From Halorubrum salsamenti (GTDB taxonomy: Archaea; Halobacteriota; Halobacteria; Halobacteriales; Haloferacaceae): a stretch of DNA of 64,000 nucleotides. Shown in pieces: positions 47,490 through 55,720 of the stretch (its first letter is position 1; the number at the start of each line of letters is the position of its first letter). The stretch lies in contig NZ_VCNL01000003.1 of the NCBI RefSeq assembly GCF_007671685.1, positions 346,131 to 410,130 of the forward strand. The letters run 5' to 3'. The position numbers were made by a program, and so were the translations under genes. Under the pieces are notes generated by a model, which had not been told where the DNA came from, ran no database searches, and saw only the letters and a list, made by a program, of their open reading frames with translations.

Positions 47490-47936
47490 GATCGATAGCG
47501 GGAGTGGGTGTTTCAGAATCATGACAACGATCCAGTATTTAAACTATCGTGAGCGCCAGCAGCATCTACTTATAAACGCGGTGCGGTGGCGCGCGCCTCC
47601 GAGTGGCCGCCGAGGGCGGCCACGAGGAGCGCGTGCGAGGGAGCCCGCGGCCGCCTCTGGCGGCCGCGGCGAGGCTGGGGAGGTGTGAGGCTGTGCGATT
47701 GGGTGGGGCTCAAAGGGGCAGCCGTGAGGCGGGCGCAGGAGACGTAAGCACCGCAACGAAGGAGCGATAGCGACTGAGCGAGGAGCGCAGCGAGCGTGCG
47801 CCCGCCTCACGGCTGGGGCTTTGGAGAGCATCACCGCAGAGCCGTCGATCACTTATAAACCACCAACAGCAACACCCCGATCCGACTTATAAATGACCAC
47901 ACCACCACACTGAGAGACGTACTCCCGCTATCGATC
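47490..47936 (-). repeat. Dispersed intergenic repeat element, copy E (complete, with perfect terminal inverted repeats)
   Basis: 447 bp. It is bounded by GATCGATAGCGGGAGT at 47490-47505 and its exact reverse complement at 47921-47936. Read on the minus strand: TTTATAA (47887-47893 and 47853-47859), core CCAAAGCCCCAGCC (47811-47824), a 19 bp perfect inverted repeat (47797-47815 with 47719-47737), hairpin CCGCGGCCGCC/GGCGGCCGCGG, the phrase CTCGCACGCGCTCCTC, hairpin GTGGCCGCC/GGCGGCCAC, GGCGCGCGCCACCGCACCGC, and TTTATAA (47570-47576) before GTTTAAATA. No open frame resembles a transposase, so it looks like a non-autonomous element. Confidence 0.85.
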
Positions 47937-48060
47937 ACCGTTCTGTGTGTATTGATCGCAGTCGGATCGGGACATATCGGCTGTGGAGGGGTTCAACAGC
48001 ACCGGTTTGTGAGGAAGATCGGACGGAGCGGGCGATCAGATAAATCCGGTTCGGCCCACG

Positions 48061-48291
48061 CTACTCGGTGAGCGGGAGGAAGATCCCGAAGACGAACGGG
48101 GTGACGAGCGCGATCGCGGTTCCGAGGAACTCCAGATCGAGGAGGAGCTGCTCCTCCCAACCCGGCACCTGCGCGCCCGTCAGGTGGATGTACGCCTCAC
48201 CGACGGCGCCGATCAGAAACAGCCCGATCCCGAGCAGGACACCGCGTTTAGTGATCGTGGGGTAGTCTATGTTGCCGTAACGGCCAGCCAT
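48061..48291 (-). CDS. Small membrane protein of unknown function
   Basis: 76 aa starting MAGRYGNIDYPTITKRGVLL. Two hydrophobic helices (about 17-35 and 50-72) flank an acidic loop (VPGWEEQLLLD), so it should be a membrane hairpin. It is a conserved type in haloarchaea with no known role. A TATA-like box lies about 27 bp upstream. It is on the same strand as the downstream-facing element E and the pil-like genes, but it has its own promoter. Confidence 0.75.
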   Translation of the reverse strand: MAGRYGNIDYPTITKRGVLLGIGLFLIGAVGEAYIHLTGAQVPGWEEQLLLDLEFLGTAIALVTPFVFGIFLPLTE

Positions 48292-48310
48292 AGGCAACGG
48301 TTTTTCCGAG

Positions 48311-48322
48311 AATCTGATAAGG
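48311..48322 (-). promoter_or_regulatory. TATA-like box of the 76-aa membrane protein gene
   Basis: CCTTATCAGATT on the minus strand lies 20-31 bp before the ATG at 48291. Confidence 0.5.
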
Positions 48323-48376
48323 ATTGCTGTTCGATAAGTCTCGCATCAGCGTCGAAACGGCTGCGGGGCCCGCCGC

Positions 48377-50371
48377 CTACGCCAACCCGCCCGCGGTGAA
48401 CACCGCGTAGCAGATCGCCACGAGCAGCCCGGAGTGGAACAGCGCCGCGTAGCGCCCGCGGGAGGCGGTCCCGGCGAACCAGCCCGACGCGAGCATCGTC
48501 GCCTGCGTGACGACGTACAGCCGGAAGCGTTCGAGGTCGGGGAGGACCGTCTCCGGTTCGGTCACGAGGTCGGTGGCGCCGGCGAGGTCGGCGAGCCGCG
48601 TAGCGTCGATCACCTGCGTGTTGACGACGGTGACGACCGCCGCGACCAGCGCGGCCGCCGCCCAGCCGACCGCGACGTACGGGTGCATCGAGGAGCGCAG
48701 CGCCCGCTGCTCGCTGTAGAGCCGCCCCACCTCGATCCGGAGCGTCTCGAAGACGGCGTCGGCGTCGCTCCCGGCGTTCATGGCGTCGGTAACGACCCCG
48801 AGCGTCCCCTCGGCCAGCGGGGTCCCGACTCGCTCGACGAACCGGTCGATCGCGGCCGCGCGGACGTCGGTCGAGGGCGCCGACTCTCCCGTGCTTCCCG
48901 TTCCCTCCGTGCTTCCCGTTCCCTCCGCGCCTCCCGTCGCGGTCGTCGACCGGAGCGCGAACGCGAGGTCGGCCACGTCGTCGTCGAGCACGCCGAGGTC
49001 CGCGTCGCGCGCGACCGCCTCGACCGCCGCGGGGAAGGGTCGCCCCTGCGCGACGTGGCCCGAGACGGCGTGGACGAAGTCCGCCAGCTCGCGGTCCTTC
49101 GCGTCGTCGATCCGGGTGCGTCTGCCCGCGACGGCGCCGACGGGCAGCGCGAACGCCGCGTACGAGAGCAGTCCCACGTTGACGAGCGTGTACCCCGCGA
49201 ACGCGAGCGCGAGCGCGAGCAGGGCCGCGGGCGGCGCACAGACGACCGCGGCGCTCGCCGGGTTGCGTCCGGCGGAGACGACGATCCCACGGGGCGTCGC
49301 CGGCAGGTCGTATCTCGCGCGCTGGTTCGGCGGGCGGAGCGTGCCGACCGCGACCGCCCCGGTAAGTCCGATAGCGACGAGGAAGGCGACGGCGCCGTAG
49401 AGGACGACCGCTCGCGTCGGTACCACGCCGACCGGGGTGTCGACCGGCGGGAGGAGCTCCGGAACGACGACCGTGAGCGCGGTCGCCGCGATGACGAGCA
49501 GCGCCGGCAACACCAACACGACGACGAACAGCTCCGTGAGCAGCTCCAAGAACCGGCGGGCGCGCTTCCGGGCCCGGTCCTGCCGGTGTGCGAGCATCCG
49601 GCGCTCCGTCCGCAGGTACTCCGCGAGCGCCGCGTCGCCGGTCGCCGCGTGCTTGCGGAACTTGAGGAGGAACGGCGCGAGCAGCTCCCGCGAGGGGGTG
49701 TCGCGGGCGACCCGACGCAGTCCCTCGTCGAGGCTCCCGGCGAGCCGCGCGGCGTTGAGCGCCTTCCGCAGCGAGGCCGCGGTCCCGCCGTACGCGCCGT
49801 TCGAAGCGACCTTCTCGACCATCTCTCGGGGACCGTCGCTCCCGGCGGCGAGCAGTTCGAGGTACCGGACCGCGGGCGGGAGCGTCCGCTCGATGTCGGT
49901 CCGGCGGGTCGCCGTGAGCCACCGGAGGTGAAGCCCGCCGAGTCGCACCGTCGCGCGCTTCGCGAGGAACCCGGTGAGCCCGGCGACGACGACGGCGGCG
50001 CGATCCGCCGACAGCGACGCGATCGGGACCGGCGAGCGCGCGCCGATCCGGGCGTCTGCCGCCGCGAGCAGGCCCGGCGCCGTCGACGCGGCGACGAGCA
50101 GCGCCGGGACGATGACGGCGGCGCAGACGACCCACGAGAGCCCGTACACCCGCGACAGGTACGTCTCGAACCCCGTGTCGAGCGCGGTCCCGCGGTAGCG
50201 CTTCCGGTCGGCGTCGTGCCGGCGGTCGCCCGCGTGGCGCGCGAACAGGGCGTACAGCACGCGGTCGACCACCGAGTAGCCGCCGGCCCGCGTGAAGCCG
50301 TCGGTCTCGGCCGCGTCGAGCGCGCGACGGCCTCCCGACGCGTCGGTTCCCGTCCGGGGGTCCCCGCTCAC
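48377..50371 (-). CDS. Type II/IV secretion or pilus assembly membrane protein (PilC/TadC-like)
   Basis: 664 aa. It has the two-part F-domain layout of archaeal pilus platform proteins: two cytoplasmic helical regions (LEYLELLAAGSDGPREMVEK near 185; DFVHAVSGHVAQGRPFPAAV near 440), each followed by membrane helices, with about seven to nine helices in total. An N-terminal soluble region of about 80 residues precedes the first helix. The GTG start overlaps the stop of the ATPase gene by 4 bp, so the two are made together. No prepilin was seen within the window. Confidence 0.85.
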   Translation of the reverse strand: MSGDPRTGTDASGGRRALDAAETDGFTRAGGYSVVDRVLYALFARHAGDRRHDADRKRYRGTALDTGFETYLSRVYGLSWVVCAAVIVPALLVAASTAPGLLAAADARIGARSPVPIASLSADRAAVVVAGLTGFLAKRATVRLGGLHLRWLTATRRTDIERTLPPAVRYLELLAAGSDGPREMVEKVASNGAYGGTAASLRKALNAARLAGSLDEGLRRVARDTPSRELLAPFLLKFRKHAATGDAALAEYLRTERRMLAHRQDRARKRARRFLELLTELFVVVLVLPALLVIAATALTVVVPELLPPVDTPVGVVPTRAVVLYGAVAFLVAIGLTGAVAVGTLRPPNQRARYDLPATPRGIVVSAGRNPASAAVVCAPPAALLALALAFAGYTLVNVGLLSYAAFALPVGAVAGRRTRIDDAKDRELADFVHAVSGHVAQGRPFPAAVEAVARDADLGVLDDDVADLAFALRSTTATGGAEGTGSTEGTGSTGESAPSTDVRAAAIDRFVERVGTPLAEGTLGVVTDAMNAGSDADAVFETLRIEVGRLYSEQRALRSSMHPYVAVGWAAAALVAAVVTVVNTQVIDATRLADLAGATDLVTEPETVLPDLERFRLYVVTQATMLASGWFAGTASRGRYAALFHSGLLVAICYAVFTAGGLA

Positions 50372-52674
50372 GGCCGCCCCTCCCCGTCCGCCGTGCGGGC
50401 GGCGCGCTCGACGGTCGCCGCCTCGTCGGTCCGGAGGTCCGCGAGGAACTCGAATAACGCGTCGAAGTCGTCGACTCCGTCACGGACGAGGTACTCGACG
50501 TACCGGCGCTTGGACGCGAACTCGGACTCGACGGCGTCGACGTCGCGGTCGGTGTGGTCGGCGACGCGAGCGAGCGCGTGGAGGCGGCGCCCGTCGCCGG
50601 GGGCGGCCGGCGCGTCGCTCTCGGGAGCGCCCGGGAACCGGAACTCGCCGTCGGCGTCGCGCCACGCGACCGTGTTGTAGTACACCGCTTCGGTCCCCTT
50701 ATCGACGACGCCGGCGCCGCCGTGTTTGGGGTTCCCGGTCGGGCTGCGCGTCGCCTCCGGGTCGAGCGCCTCGTACTCCGCCTCGGAGAGGAGCTCGACC
50801 GCCCGCGAGACGTAGCGCTCGCCGTCGACCTGCCGCGGGAAGACGACGAGGTCGACCTCGCGGAGGAGGTACGCCGGGAGCCCGCGCTCGATCACGCGGT
50901 TGACGAGCGCCTCCACGTCCTCGGCGTGAGTGGTCCCGATCACGCCGTGTCCCGTGTTCAGGGTCTCCGCGAACGTCTCGAAGCTCGCGGGGGTGTTGAT
51001 CTCGGCGATGACCTCCACGTCGGGGTTCAGGTAGTTCGCTTCCGCCATCAGCTCCGACATGCTCACGGCCTTATACGCGTCCTCGTGGTCGCGCGTCGTG
51101 AGCGACACCCCGGTCTCGTGCGGAAGTCGGACCTCGCGGGACCCCTCGTCGATCGACACCGGGCGGTCGTCGAACGGGATGAAGGGCGTGTGGGCGTTGA
51201 GCAGGGTCGTCTTCCCCACGCCGGTCGGTCCGGCGAAGAGGACGACCCCGCGGTGCTCGTACAGCAGCCACAGCAGGGTGACCAGATCGGGCGAGAGCGT
51301 CCCCCGATCGACCAGATCGACGGGCGTCAGGGCGTCCGCGCTCTGTTTGCGGATCGAGACGTGCGGCCCGCCCTCCGAGATGACGGGGAGCGCCACGGCA
51401 CACCGGACCGTCTCGTCGACCCCGTCGACGTCGAGGTTCACCTTCGCCGACGGCGTCGACGCGTTGAGCTCGGTGCCGTCGCGGGCCGCCAGCCCGGTGA
51501 CGACGTTGACGAACGCGGTCTCGTCGTCGAACGCGAGGTTGGTCGGGACGCGTCGCCCGGCCTCCCGGGCACCACCGACCCCACCCTCCTCGGTCCCCTC
51601 CAAGACCGAGGTCCGGGGAACCACCTTCACGCGCTCGCCGACGCGGTTCGCCTCCACGTCCTCTAAGTTCGGGTCGCGGATCGGTATCGTGAGTATCCCC
51701 TCGCCGACGAAGTCGCGGAGCACGTAGTACGCCAGGTCGTCGAGCCGGTCGTGGGCGTACCGCGAGTCGACCGGCGGGACCGCGAGCCCCCGGTCGGCCA
51801 GCGCGGAGCGGGCGCGGTGGGCCGCCGCGCCGAGCCACGCGCGGGTGTTGCGCGCGGTGAGCCGCCGGGAGAGGAACCGGCGGGCGTGCTCGGCGACGAA
51901 CGCCTCGCGGTCGTCGACGACGCCGTTGACGGTCGTCTCCCAGATGCGCTGTTTGCACTCCTCGATCAGCGCCTCGTCGCCGGGGAGGAGGTCCGGCTCG
52001 CGGACGGCGTACTTCGTCTCGAACGCGTCGGAGCCGAGCAGTCGCTCGCGTGAGACGACCACCTCGACGGAGAGCCCGGCGAACCCGACCGCGTACCGGG
52101 CGAGCCGCTCGGCGGCGACGCGCTCGACGTACTCGGCGTCGGCGTCGAGACCGGTCTCCAAGGGCGCGAACGTCTCGGTGTGGACGACCAGCTCGCGCTC
52201 GTCGCCCACGTCCGCCACCTCGATCCGGTCGTCCAAGGCGAGCGGCGTCACGTCGCCGAGGAGACGGAGGTCTCGCAAGGCGTGGTAGTCGATCCGGCGG
52301 CGCGCCGCGGCGCTCGCGTCGAGCAGTCGGTCGAGCGCGCGCTCGTACTTCGGCTCGAACCCCGCCTCGGCGCGCTCGTAAACGCCGACCCGCGTGAGCG
52401 GGCGGCGGTGGCGCACCCCGGAGAAGTGGTCGCGGACGCGGTCGAGCGCGCGCTCGTCGGCCGACGACAGCGGCGGCTCGCGCACGTCGTACCCGAACCG
52501 GCCGCCGTCGCGCTCGCGGACGGTCGCCACGACCCCCGGCTCCGATTCGTACTGCGCGCGAACTGCAGGCGCGTACCACGCCTCGGGGTCGTCCGGCGGC
52601 ACCGGCGCGGGCACCGCGCCGCCCGGGTCGTCGTCCGCGTCGTCGACGATCCGGAGGGTCGGCCCGTCGCTCAC
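50368..52674 (-). CDS. Type II/IV secretion system ATPase (PilB/TadA-like)
   Basis: 768 aa from GTG. It is the motor for archaeal type IV pilus assembly. The C-terminal half holds Walker A (FAGPTGVGKTTLLNA, near residue 480), the Asp box VSIDEGSREVRLPHE, Walker B (PDVEVIAEINTPASF) and the His box TGHGVIGTTHAEDVEAL. The N-terminal 350 residues, rich in Arg and Asp, are the extended N-domain typical of haloarchaeal members. It is followed by the PilC-like gene. Without adjacent pilin genes its pilus type cannot be named. Confidence 0.88.
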   Translation of the reverse strand: MSDGPTLRIVDDADDDPGGAVPAPVPPDDPEAWYAPAVRAQYESEPGVVATVRERDGGRFGYDVREPPLSSADERALDRVRDHFSGVRHRRPLTRVGVYERAEAGFEPKYERALDRLLDASAAARRRIDYHALRDLRLLGDVTPLALDDRIEVADVGDERELVVHTETFAPLETGLDADAEYVERVAAERLARYAVGFAGLSVEVVVSRERLLGSDAFETKYAVREPDLLPGDEALIEECKQRIWETTVNGVVDDREAFVAEHARRFLSRRLTARNTRAWLGAAAHRARSALADRGLAVPPVDSRYAHDRLDDLAYYVLRDFVGEGILTIPIRDPNLEDVEANRVGERVKVVPRTSVLEGTEEGGVGGAREAGRRVPTNLAFDDETAFVNVVTGLAARDGTELNASTPSAKVNLDVDGVDETVRCAVALPVISEGGPHVSIRKQSADALTPVDLVDRGTLSPDLVTLLWLLYEHRGVVLFAGPTGVGKTTLLNAHTPFIPFDDRPVSIDEGSREVRLPHETGVSLTTRDHEDAYKAVSMSELMAEANYLNPDVEVIAEINTPASFETFAETLNTGHGVIGTTHAEDVEALVNRVIERGLPAYLLREVDLVVFPRQVDGERYVSRAVELLSEAEYEALDPEATRSPTGNPKHGGAGVVDKGTEAVYYNTVAWRDADGEFRFPGAPESDAPAAPGDGRRLHALARVADHTDRDVDAVESEFASKRRYVEYLVRDGVDDFDALFEFLADLRTDEAATVERAARTADGEGRP

Positions 52675-52968
52675 GGATAGGCTCCCCGCGTCGCTCGGTT
52701 CGTCGCGGCGTCGTCGTCACGTCTCCGCGGCATCGTTCGATCCGCGGGTGGCCGACGGGCGGTTTAAGAGTTATTTTCTGTCAGTGGTAGATAATTTCAG
52801 TGTTCGAAAATATTCGTGCAAACGATCGAATTCGTCGTCGAACCGATCGGGCTCGGCATCGCCGACTCGGTCGGAAGCGTGCCCGTGAACGTGGATGATA
52901 GTTCGTTCAAATTCTCACAAATAAAAACCCATTTATAACGCTCTCCGTAATTCGCGTTCCACGCCTCA
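52675..52968. other. AT-richer divergent promoter region between the pilus ATPase and TauE genes
   Basis: About 290 bp with no convincing gene. It holds an AT-rich stretch (52768-52960). On the minus strand CTCTTAAACC near 52762-52772 is a possible TATA box for the ATPase gene with a leader of about 65 nt. On the plus strand TTTATAA at 52932-52938 serves the TauE gene. Confidence 0.5.
52932..52938 (+). promoter_or_regulatory. TATA box of the TauE-family gene
   Basis: TTTATAA lies 31-37 bp before the ATG at 52969, giving a predicted leader of only a few nucleotides. Confidence 0.55.
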
Positions 52969-54054
52969 ATGAGCGCTTCACTGTCGGGTGGCGTGCAGCG
53001 TACCATTCTCCGGTATCAGCACGTCCTCGTGTTCCTCGCCCCCCTCCTGTTCGTCGCGGGGGTGTACGGCTTCGCGCCGACGCCGGCCGACGCCGGCGTC
53101 GGCTACTGGACCGAGTACTGGTGGCTGTTCGTCGCGTTCCTCGTCGGCGCGACCATCGTCAACACCGTCGGAATCAGCGGGTCGGCGCTGTTCGTCCCGT
53201 TTCTCATCTTCGTCTTCCCGCTCGTCGCGTACCCGCTAGAGCCGACGACGCTGGTGAAGATCGGGCTCATCAGCGAGTCGTTCGGGCTGTCGAGCTCGTC
53301 GCTCGCGTTCATCCAGTACGGGCTCGTCGACCGACGGCTCTCGCTGTCGCTCGTGCTGGGCGGCGTCCCCTTCGTCGTCGGCGGGGCGCTCCTCTCCTTC
53401 GTCATCCCCGAGCCGCTGTTCCACGCGCTGTTGGGTATCGCCCTGATCGCGGCCTCCTACCTGCTCTTCCGAGCCGATCTGGGACACGGGGAACCGACGG
53501 GGAGCGGGGACGGTGAGGAAGTCGCCGCGGACGGCGGGTCGCCCCGAGACCTCCCGGACGACGCGAACAAGCTCGGGCCCGCGGGCGTCGACACCGACGA
53601 GTCCGGCACGGTCACCCGGGTCGACCGCGACGGCGACGACTACGTCTACTCGCGCGGCGGCTACCTCGAACGGTTCGCCAACTACAGCGTCGGCGGCGTG
53701 TTCCAGGGGCTCGCCGGCTTCGGGATCGGCGAACTCGGGATCATCTCGATGCTCCGGACCGAGGTCCCGGTCCGCGTGGCGATCGGTACGAACCACATCG
53801 TCGTCGCGACGACCGCCGTGCTGGCGTCGGTGGTGCACGTGTTCGGCGGCGGGCTGGTCGGCGGCCACGCGATGGACCTGGCGACGACGCCGTGGAACAT
53901 GGTCGTCTGGACCGTTCCGGCGACCACGCTCGGCGGCCAGATCGCGCCGTACGTCTCGACGGCGCTGAACACCGAGACGATCAAGCTGGGCGTGGGCGGG
54001 CTGTTCGCGGTCATCGCCGTCGCGCTGTTCGCGATGGCCGGCGGCGGGATCTGA
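52969..54054 (+). CDS. TauE/SafE family sulfite or organic anion exporter
   Basis: 361 aa membrane protein with about eight or nine helices. It shows the internal repeat typical of TauE/SafE: an N-terminal FLVGATIVNTVGISGSALFVP and a C-terminal GVFQGLAGFGIGELGIISM. The halves are joined by a long acidic cytoplasmic loop (residues about 172-235) with Asp/Gly-rich sequence. Family members export sulfite, sulfoacetate or similar anions. The substrate is not visible from context, as neighbours are unrelated transporters. Confidence 0.87.
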   Translation: MSASLSGGVQRTILRYQHVLVFLAPLLFVAGVYGFAPTPADAGVGYWTEYWWLFVAFLVGATIVNTVGISGSALFVPFLIFVFPLVAYPLEPTTLVKIGLISESFGLSSSSLAFIQYGLVDRRLSLSLVLGGVPFVVGGALLSFVIPEPLFHALLGIALIAASYLLFRADLGHGEPTGSGDGEEVAADGGSPRDLPDDANKLGPAGVDTDESGTVTRVDRDGDDYVYSRGGYLERFANYSVGGVFQGLAGFGIGELGIISMLRTEVPVRVAIGTNHIVVATTAVLASVVHVFGGGLVGGHAMDLATTPWNMVVWTVPATTLGGQIAPYVSTALNTETIKLGVGGLFAVIAVALFAMAGGGI

Positions 54055-54078
54055 CGGCGGCGCCCGGCGCCGATCCCC

Positions 54079-55344
54079 CTACTCGCCCCACACGCCGTCG
54101 GTGAGGTCGACGGCGTCGTTCCACTTGCCGACCACGGTCGCGACCGCCAGGTCGCCGGTGACGTTGTTCATCGTCGCGATGCGGCCTAAGATCGGGTCGA
54201 CGCCGGCGACGAAGCCGACGACCGCGAGCGGGAGCCCCACCTGACTCAACACGACGGTCAGCATGACGAGCCCGGCGCCGGGGACGCCCGCGGTCCCGAT
54301 GCTGATCAGCACGGCGACGACCAACACGAGGAGCTGCTCGGTGAGCGCGAGCGGCTGTCCCACGGCGTTGGCCGCGAACATCACGGTGATCGCCTGTCGG
54401 ATCGCGGCGCCGTCCATGTTGGCGGTGGCGCCGACGGGGAGCGCGAACGAGTACACCCGCTCTTCGATCCGGAGGTCCTCCTCGGCGTTCGTCATCGTCA
54501 CCGGGAGCGTCCCGCTGGACGAGCGCGTCGCGAAGGCGGTGAGCATCGCGTCCTTCGCGCCCCTGAGGAACGCGACGGGGGAGACGCCGGCGACCACGCG
54601 CATGAGCACGAACAGGTAGGTGAACGAGATGTGGACGACGACCGCGACGCCGACCGCCAGCACGAGCGCGCCGAGCGAGGAGAACACGCCGACCCCCTCC
54701 GTGCCGATACCGACCGCCATGAGGGCGAACACGCCGATAACGCCGTACTCCAACACGCCGCGGACGACCACGAACATCGCCTCGGCACCGATCTCGAACG
54801 CCTCGAACACGCCGTCGACCCGGTCTCCGAGCTCCGGCTTCTGCGCCCGGACGTAGGTGAGCGCGATGCCGAACACGATCACGAAGAAGACCGTCGCGAG
54901 CAGGTTCCCGTCGGCCATCGCGGCCACCGGGTTGTTCGGGACGATGCCGAGGACGACCTCGGTCAGCGACGGCGGCGCCTGCGACTGCGCCTCGCCGCCC
55001 GTGAACTCCACGCCGCGACCCGGTTGCAGCAGGTTCGCGACCGTGAGCCCGATCAGCCCGGCGAGCGTCGTCGTCGCGGCGTAGAGCCCGACCGTCGCGC
55101 CGCCGATCCGCCCGAGCTTCGCCGGCGAGAGCTGTCTGATCCCGGTGAGCAGCGTGAAGACGATGATCGGGACGACGAGCATGTTGAGCAGGCGCAAGAA
55201 GAGGTCGCCGAACGGTTCGACGACGGTCATCCGCTCGCCGAAGACCGCGCCGGCGAGCGATCCGAGGAGGAACGCGACCGCGATGCGGTAGATGAGCGGT
55301 ACCGATCGGTACCGACGCCACAGCGATCCGATGAGACTGGCCAT
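54079..55344 (-). CDS. Dicarboxylate/amino acid:cation symporter (DAACS family)
   Basis: 421 aa with about eight membrane helices and two re-entrant loops. The motifs LRLLNMLVVPIIVFTLLTGI, ATRSSSGTLPVTMTNAEED (the serine-rich loop HP1), NMDGAAIRQAITVMFAAN (the NMDGT-like sodium/substrate site) and PGAGLVMLTVVLSQVG are those of the GltPh/DctA family. It would take up glutamate, aspartate or C4-dicarboxylates with Na+ or H+. NMDGA replaces the common NMDGT. It converges with the TauE gene. Confidence 0.92.
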   Translation of the reverse strand: MASLIGSLWRRYRSVPLIYRIAVAFLLGSLAGAVFGERMTVVEPFGDLFLRLLNMLVVPIIVFTLLTGIRQLSPAKLGRIGGATVGLYAATTTLAGLIGLTVANLLQPGRGVEFTGGEAQSQAPPSLTEVVLGIVPNNPVAAMADGNLLATVFFVIVFGIALTYVRAQKPELGDRVDGVFEAFEIGAEAMFVVVRGVLEYGVIGVFALMAVGIGTEGVGVFSSLGALVLAVGVAVVVHISFTYLFVLMRVVAGVSPVAFLRGAKDAMLTAFATRSSSGTLPVTMTNAEEDLRIEERVYSFALPVGATANMDGAAIRQAITVMFAANAVGQPLALTEQLLVLVVAVLISIGTAGVPGAGLVMLTVVLSQVGLPLAVVGFVAGVDPILGRIATMNNVTGDLAVATVVGKWNDAVDLTDGVWGE

Positions 55345-55720
55345 GTCGACGGGTGGCGATCCGCGGGGGAAATCCCTGCGTTACGGACCGGGCTTGAAGC
55401 GATCTGTGACGCCGTGTTCGGGATGTCTCACCGTCCGCCTGTCGCGAGGAATCGGCTACCGGACGGCGGAAGTTCGGCAGACGCGCGAGCGGCTGCGGCG
55501 GCGGAGACCGAGCGATCCGTTCGTCCCGCGTCGAGGGCGGGTCGACCGTGAGACGGTCCGTCACCGATACCGGCAAGCGAACGCCGGTTCCCCGGCTTCG
55601 GCGAGACGCAATCGCGACGGACCGCGTTCACCGACTCCCGGCGTCAGATTTCGGTCCCCGATTTTTCGAGCTGATACCGAACCGGGAACCGTTAAATCCC
55701 GTGACGACGAGTCGACACTA
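55345..55720. other. Intergenic region without a recognisable gene
   Basis: About 375 bp between divergent genes. Both strands have open stretches, but they read as Arg/Ser-rich non-coding sequence. No repeat copy or palindrome was seen. Only the promoter of the following histidine kinase gene is recognisable, at the right end. Confidence 0.5.
55691..55699 (+). promoter_or_regulatory. TATA box of the membrane histidine kinase
   Basis: GTTAAATCC, preceded by a BRE-like CGGGAACC, is centred about 26 bp before the ATG at 55721. Confidence 0.6.

Noticed and set aside
47221-47490. Cobalamin riboswitch upstream of cobT
   Set aside because: No B12-box-like conserved sequence or matching multi-stem layout was recognised; only a short palindrome and an AT-rich box are present.
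47544-47852. 102-codon minus-strand ORF in element E starting MIDGSAVMLSKAPAVRR
   Set aside because: It runs through hairpins that are different in other copies, and the shared end segments are not in a constant frame; non-coding is more likely.
52797-53006. 69-codon minus-strand ORF over the TauE start
   Set aside because: It overlaps the TauE start and promoter and has no TATA box or ribosome-binding site.
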